From assembly GCF_017876795.1 (NCBI RefSeq), contig NZ_JAGIOR010000001.1, positions 933,501 through 997,500 of the forward strand: 64,000 nucleotides of DNA, read 5' to 3'. This document shows, one piece after another, positions 61,261 to 64,000 of this stretch. Under the pieces are notes generated by a model, which saw nothing but the letters and a program-made list of their open reading frames with translations, did no database searches and was not told the origin of the DNA. The number at the start of each line of letters is the position of its first letter. Position 1 is the stretch's first letter. This stretch comes from Rhizobium leguminosarum (GTDB taxonomy: Bacteria; Pseudomonadota; Alphaproteobacteria; Rhizobiales; Rhizobiaceae). Position numbers and translations under genes: made by a program.

Positions 61261-63861
61261 ATGAATATCGAGGAATATTCCGAGCGGGTGCGCGGCTTCA
61301 TCCAGTCGGCGCAGACCTATGCGTTGGCGCAGGGTCACCAGCAATTCACGCCAGAACATGTGCTGAAAGTCCTGCTCGACGACGACCAGGGCATGGCGGC
61401 GTCGCTGATCGAGCGTGCCGGCGGCGATGCCAAGGCTGCCCGCCTGGCCAATGACGCAGCGCTGGCCAAACTGCCGAAAATTTCCGGCGGCAACGGCAAC
61501 ATCTATCTGGCGCAGCCGCTCGCCAAAGTGCTCTCGACCGCCGAAGAGGCGGCGAAGAAGGCCGGCGACAGCTTCGTCACCGTTGAGCGCCTGCTGCAGG
61601 CGCTGGCGATCGAATCCTCGGCCTCGACCTTTTCGACGCTGAAAAACGCAGGCGTGACGGCCCAGGGCCTGAACCAGGTCATCAACGACATCCGCAAGGG
61701 CCGGACGGCGGATTCTTCCAATGCCGAGCAGGGTTTCGATTCGCTGAAGAAGTTCGCCCGCGATCTCACGGCCGAAGCCCGCGACGGCAAGCTCGACCCG
61801 GTCATCGGCCGCGACGACGAAATCCGCCGCACCATTCAGGTGCTTTCGCGCCGTACCAAGAACAATCCTGTGCTGATCGGCGAACCCGGTGTCGGCAAGA
61901 CGGCGATCGTCGAGGGTCTGGCGCTGCGCATCGTCAACGGGGACGTGCCGGAATCGCTGAAGGACAAGAAGCTGATGGCGCTCGACATGGGCGCGCTGAT
62001 TGCCGGTGCGAAATACCGCGGCGAATTCGAGGAGCGGCTGAAGGCCGTGCTCAACGAGGTGCAGGCTGAGAACGGCGAGATCATCCTGTTCATCGATGAG
62101 ATGCACACGCTGGTCGGTGCCGGCAAGGCCGACGGGGCGATGGACGCTTCCAACCTCCTGAAGCCCGCTCTTGCCCGCGGTGAGCTGCATTGCGTCGGCG
62201 CGACCACGCTCGACGAATATCGCAAACATGTCGAAAAAGACCCGGCTCTTGCCCGCCGGTTCCAGCCGGTCGTCGTCGACGAGCCGACGGTCGAAGACAC
62301 GATCTCGATCCTGCGCGGCCTGAAGGAAAAATACGAGCAGCATCACAAGGTGCGCATCGCCGATGCGGCGCTGGTGGCGGCTGCGACGCTTTCCAACCGC
62401 TATATCACCGACCGTTTCCTGCCCGACAAGGCGATCGACCTGATGGACGAGGCGGCGGCGCGGTTGCGTATGCAGGTGGATTCCAAACCTGAGGAACTCG
62501 ACGAACTCGATCGCCGCATCATCCAGCTGAAGATCGAGCGCGAGGCTCTGAAGAAGGAAACCGACGTCGCCTCGGCCGACCGGCTGAAGCGGCTGGAGAC
62601 CGAACTCACCGGCCTCGAAGAGGAGGCCGATGCGCTGACGGCCCGCTGGCAGGCGGAAAAGCAGAAGCTCGGCCTTGCCGCCGATCTCAAAAAGCAGCTC
62701 GACGATGCCCGCAATGAACTCGCGATTGCCCAGCGCAAGGGTGAATTCCAGCGCGCCGGCGAGCTGACCTACGGTGTTATCCCGGACCTGGAAAAGCAGC
62801 TGGTCGACGCCGAGAGGCAGGATGGCGAGCGCGGCGCGATGGTGCAGGAGGTTGTTATCCCCGACAACATCGCCCATGTCGTTTCCCGCTGGACCGGCAT
62901 TCCGGTCGACAGGATGCTGGAAGGCGAACGCGACAAGCTGCTTCGGATGGAAGACGAACTGGCGAAATCGGTGATCGGCCAGGGCGATGCGGTTCAGGCG
63001 GTGTCGCGCGCGGTGCGCCGCGCCCGCGCCGGTCTGCAGGATCCGAACCGGCCGATCGGCTCGTTCATCTTCCTCGGCCCGACCGGCGTCGGTAAAACGG
63101 AGCTCACCAAGGCGCTCGCCCGCTTCCTTTTCGACGACGAAACGGCGATGGTGCGCATGGACATGTCGGAATACATGGAGAAGCACTCCGTTGCCCGGAT
63201 GATCGGTGCGCCTCCGGGCTATGTCGGTTATGACGAAGGCGGAGCGCTGACGGAAGCCGTGCGCCGCCGGCCTTATCAGGTCGTGCTGTTCGACGAGATC
63301 GAAAAGGCGCATCCCGACGTCTTCAACATCCTGCTGCAGGTGCTGGATGACGGACGCCTGACGGATGGCCAGGGGCGGACCGTCGATTTCCGCAACACGA
63401 TGATCATCATGACCTCGAACCTCGGCGCCGAATATCTGACGCAGCTCAAGGACGGCGACGACAGCGATACGGTTCGCGAGGAAGTGATGGAGGTCGTGCG
63501 CGGGCATTTCCGGCCGGAATTCCTGAACCGCATCGATGAGATCATTCTCTTCCACCGGCTGAAGCGTGAAGAGATGGGCGCAATCGTCGATATCCAGCTG
63601 AAGCGGCTGGTGGCGCTGCTCTCCGAACGCAAGATCGTCATCGACCTTGACGAGGAAGCCCGCCACTGGCTGGCGAACAAGGGTTACGATCCGGTCTACG
63701 GAGCAAGGCCGTTGAAGCGGGTGATCCAGAAGTTCGTGCAGGATCCGCTGGCCGAGCAGATCCTGTCGGGCCAGGTGCCCGATGGATCGACGGTGAAGGT
63801 GACGAGCGGTTCGGACCGGTTGCAGTTCAGGACGCGGCAGACGGTGAGCGAAGCGGCCTAA
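61261..63861 (+). CDS. clpB: ClpB, disaggregating AAA+ chaperone
   Basis: 866 residues. It rescues aggregated proteins with DnaK. The N-terminal Clp repeat domain (residues 1-150) comes first, AAA module 1 has Walker [16 protein letters not shown], a coiled-coil middle domain lies at about 410-530 ([19 protein letters not shown]), and AAA module 2 has [15 protein letters not shown]. The start at 61261 follows GGAGG. The upstream region 61110-61250 may hold a heat-shock promoter but I cannot fix it. Confidence 0.97.
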   Translation: MNIEEYSERVRGFIQSAQTYALAQGHQQFTPEHVLKVLLDDDQGMAASLIERAGGDAKAARLANDAALAKLPKISGGNGNIYLAQPLAKVLSTAEEAAKKAGDSFVTVERLLQALAIESSASTFSTLKNAGVTAQGLNQVINDIRKGRTADSSNAEQGFDSLKKFARDLTAEARDGKLDPVIGRDDEIRRTIQVLSRRTKNNPVLIGEPGVGKTAIVEGLALRIVNGDVPESLKDKKLMALDMGALIAGAKYRGEFEERLKAVLNEVQAENGEIILFIDEMHTLVGAGKADGAMDASNLLKPALARGELHCVGATTLDEYRKHVEKDPALARRFQPVVVDEPTVEDTISILRGLKEKYEQHHKVRIADAALVAAATLSNRYITDRFLPDKAIDLMDEAAARLRMQVDSKPEELDELDRRIIQLKIEREALKKETDVASADRLKRLETELTGLEEEADALTARWQAEKQKLGLAADLKKQLDDARNELAIAQRKGEFQRAGELTYGVIPDLEKQLVDAERQDGERGAMVQEVVIPDNIAHVVSRWTGIPVDRMLEGERDKLLRMEDELAKSVIGQGDAVQAVSRAVRRARAGLQDPNRPIGSFIFLGPTGVGKTELTKALARFLFDDETAMVRMDMSEYMEKHSVARMIGAPPGYVGYDEGGALTEAVRRRPYQVVLFDEIEKAHPDVFNILLQVLDDGRLTDGQGRTVDFRNTMIIMTSNLGAEYLTQLKDGDDSDTVREEVMEVVRGHFRPEFLNRIDEIILFHRLKREEMGAIVDIQLKRLVALLSERKIVIDLDEEARHWLANKGYDPVYGARPLKRVIQKFVQDPLAEQILSGQVPDGSTVKVTSGSDRLQFRTRQTVSEAA

Positions 63862-63883
63862 GCCGTTTCTCCGGATGAATGAG

Positions 63884-63907
63884 AATGGCGGCTTCGGCCG
63901 CCATTTC
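63884..63907 (+). terminator. Rho-independent terminator after clpB
   Basis: AATGGCGGC/GCCGCCATT stem with a TTCG loop, followed by TCTGTTT. Confidence 0.8.
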
Positions 63908-63963
63908 TGTTTGGCGGGGCGAAACGACTGAACGATTCATCAGCGTGCCGGCTATAGTGGCGA

Positions 63964-64000
63964 TTACTTGCTCGCCACCTGATCTGCCGTCTGGTTGTTC
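63964..64000 (-). CDS. C-terminal end of an unknown minus-strand gene (partial)
   Basis: A minus-strand frame entering from the right edge ends at the stop at 63964 with NNQTADQVASK. It is convergent with clpB after its terminator. Too short to identify. Confidence 0.35.
   Translation of the reverse strand, partial: NNQTADQVASK

Noticed and set aside
61213..63666. Long minus-strand frame opposite clpB
   Set aside because: Antisense shadow of clpB.
1..64000. CRISPR array, rRNA operon, prophage, integron or toxin-antitoxin pair
   Set aside because: No regular direct repeats with spacers, no rRNA sequence, no phage structural genes and no recognised TA pair were seen.

Overview
The window is high-GC chromosomal DNA of an alphaproteobacterium, almost certainly a Rhizobium of the etli/leguminosarum/phaseoli group. 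The evidence is the codon use, the protein families (CpdR, twin-transmembrane protein, TIGR02302, DUF4167, DUF1178, PtsP) and, most clearly, many copies of the rhizobial intergenic mosaic repeats (RIME-like). The species call is inference from sequence character, not a database match.

Layout. 0-10 kb: the end of ftsE, a DUF3426-like membrane protein, hpt and cpdR, then the argH-lptM-lysA-TIGR02302 gene string on the minus strand, interrupted between lysA and the TIGR02302 gene by a complete IS5-type element carrying a passenger gene. 10-16 kb: tlpA, an unlisted 30-residue membrane protein, the etfB-etfA-hbd electron-transfer/beta-oxidation operon, a rhomboid protease, a PduO-type cobalamin adenosyltransferase and a twin-transmembrane protein. 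16-25 kb: an SDR, YihY, GluQRS, an AlkA-type glycosylase, an HNH nuclease, DsbB, a YqaA-type protein, a Kef-type antiporter with a cyclic-nucleotide-binding tail, small proteins and tRNA-Leu(CAA). 25-33 kb: an MFS/TetR pair with twin operators, an aldo/keto reductase, an acyl-CoA synthetase, a FemAB-like acyltransferase and a polysaccharide flippase. 33-40 kb: secA, a parvulin, argJ, a GNAT and mutT. 39.7-43 kb: a redox-flavoured accessory group (MBL-fold protein, NAD(P)-binding protein, DsbA-like protein, LysR regulator). 43-48.5 kb: a Flp pilin, a methyltransferase, comF, grxC, a nitrilase-family amidase, DUF1178 and ubiG. 48.5-54 kb: a likely accessory insert (amidase, LuxR-type regulator, APC permease, FAD oxidoreductase). 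54.3-64 kb: lysC, ptsP, prfA-prmC, DUF4167 and clpB.

How the genes work together. Most are housekeeping: lysine and arginine synthesis (lysA, lysC, argH, argJ), translation termination (prfA-prmC), tRNA modification (gluQRS), protein export and folding (secA, the parvulin, dsbB, tlpA, clpB), cell-cycle control (ftsE, cpdR) and the nitrogen-linked PTS (ptsP). The small regulated modules are etfBA-hbd with an ACGT-repeat operator, MFS/TetR with two identical operators, and DsbA/LysR with a direct-repeat site.

The most unusual finding is in the IS element. Its passenger ORF reads through the right terminal inverted repeat and uses the 4-bp target duplication (TTAG) as its stop codon. If the element has the YTAR target preference of IS5-type elements, every insertion would create Cys-stop at exactly that point. 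No CRISPR array, rRNA operon, prophage or toxin-antitoxin system was seen.
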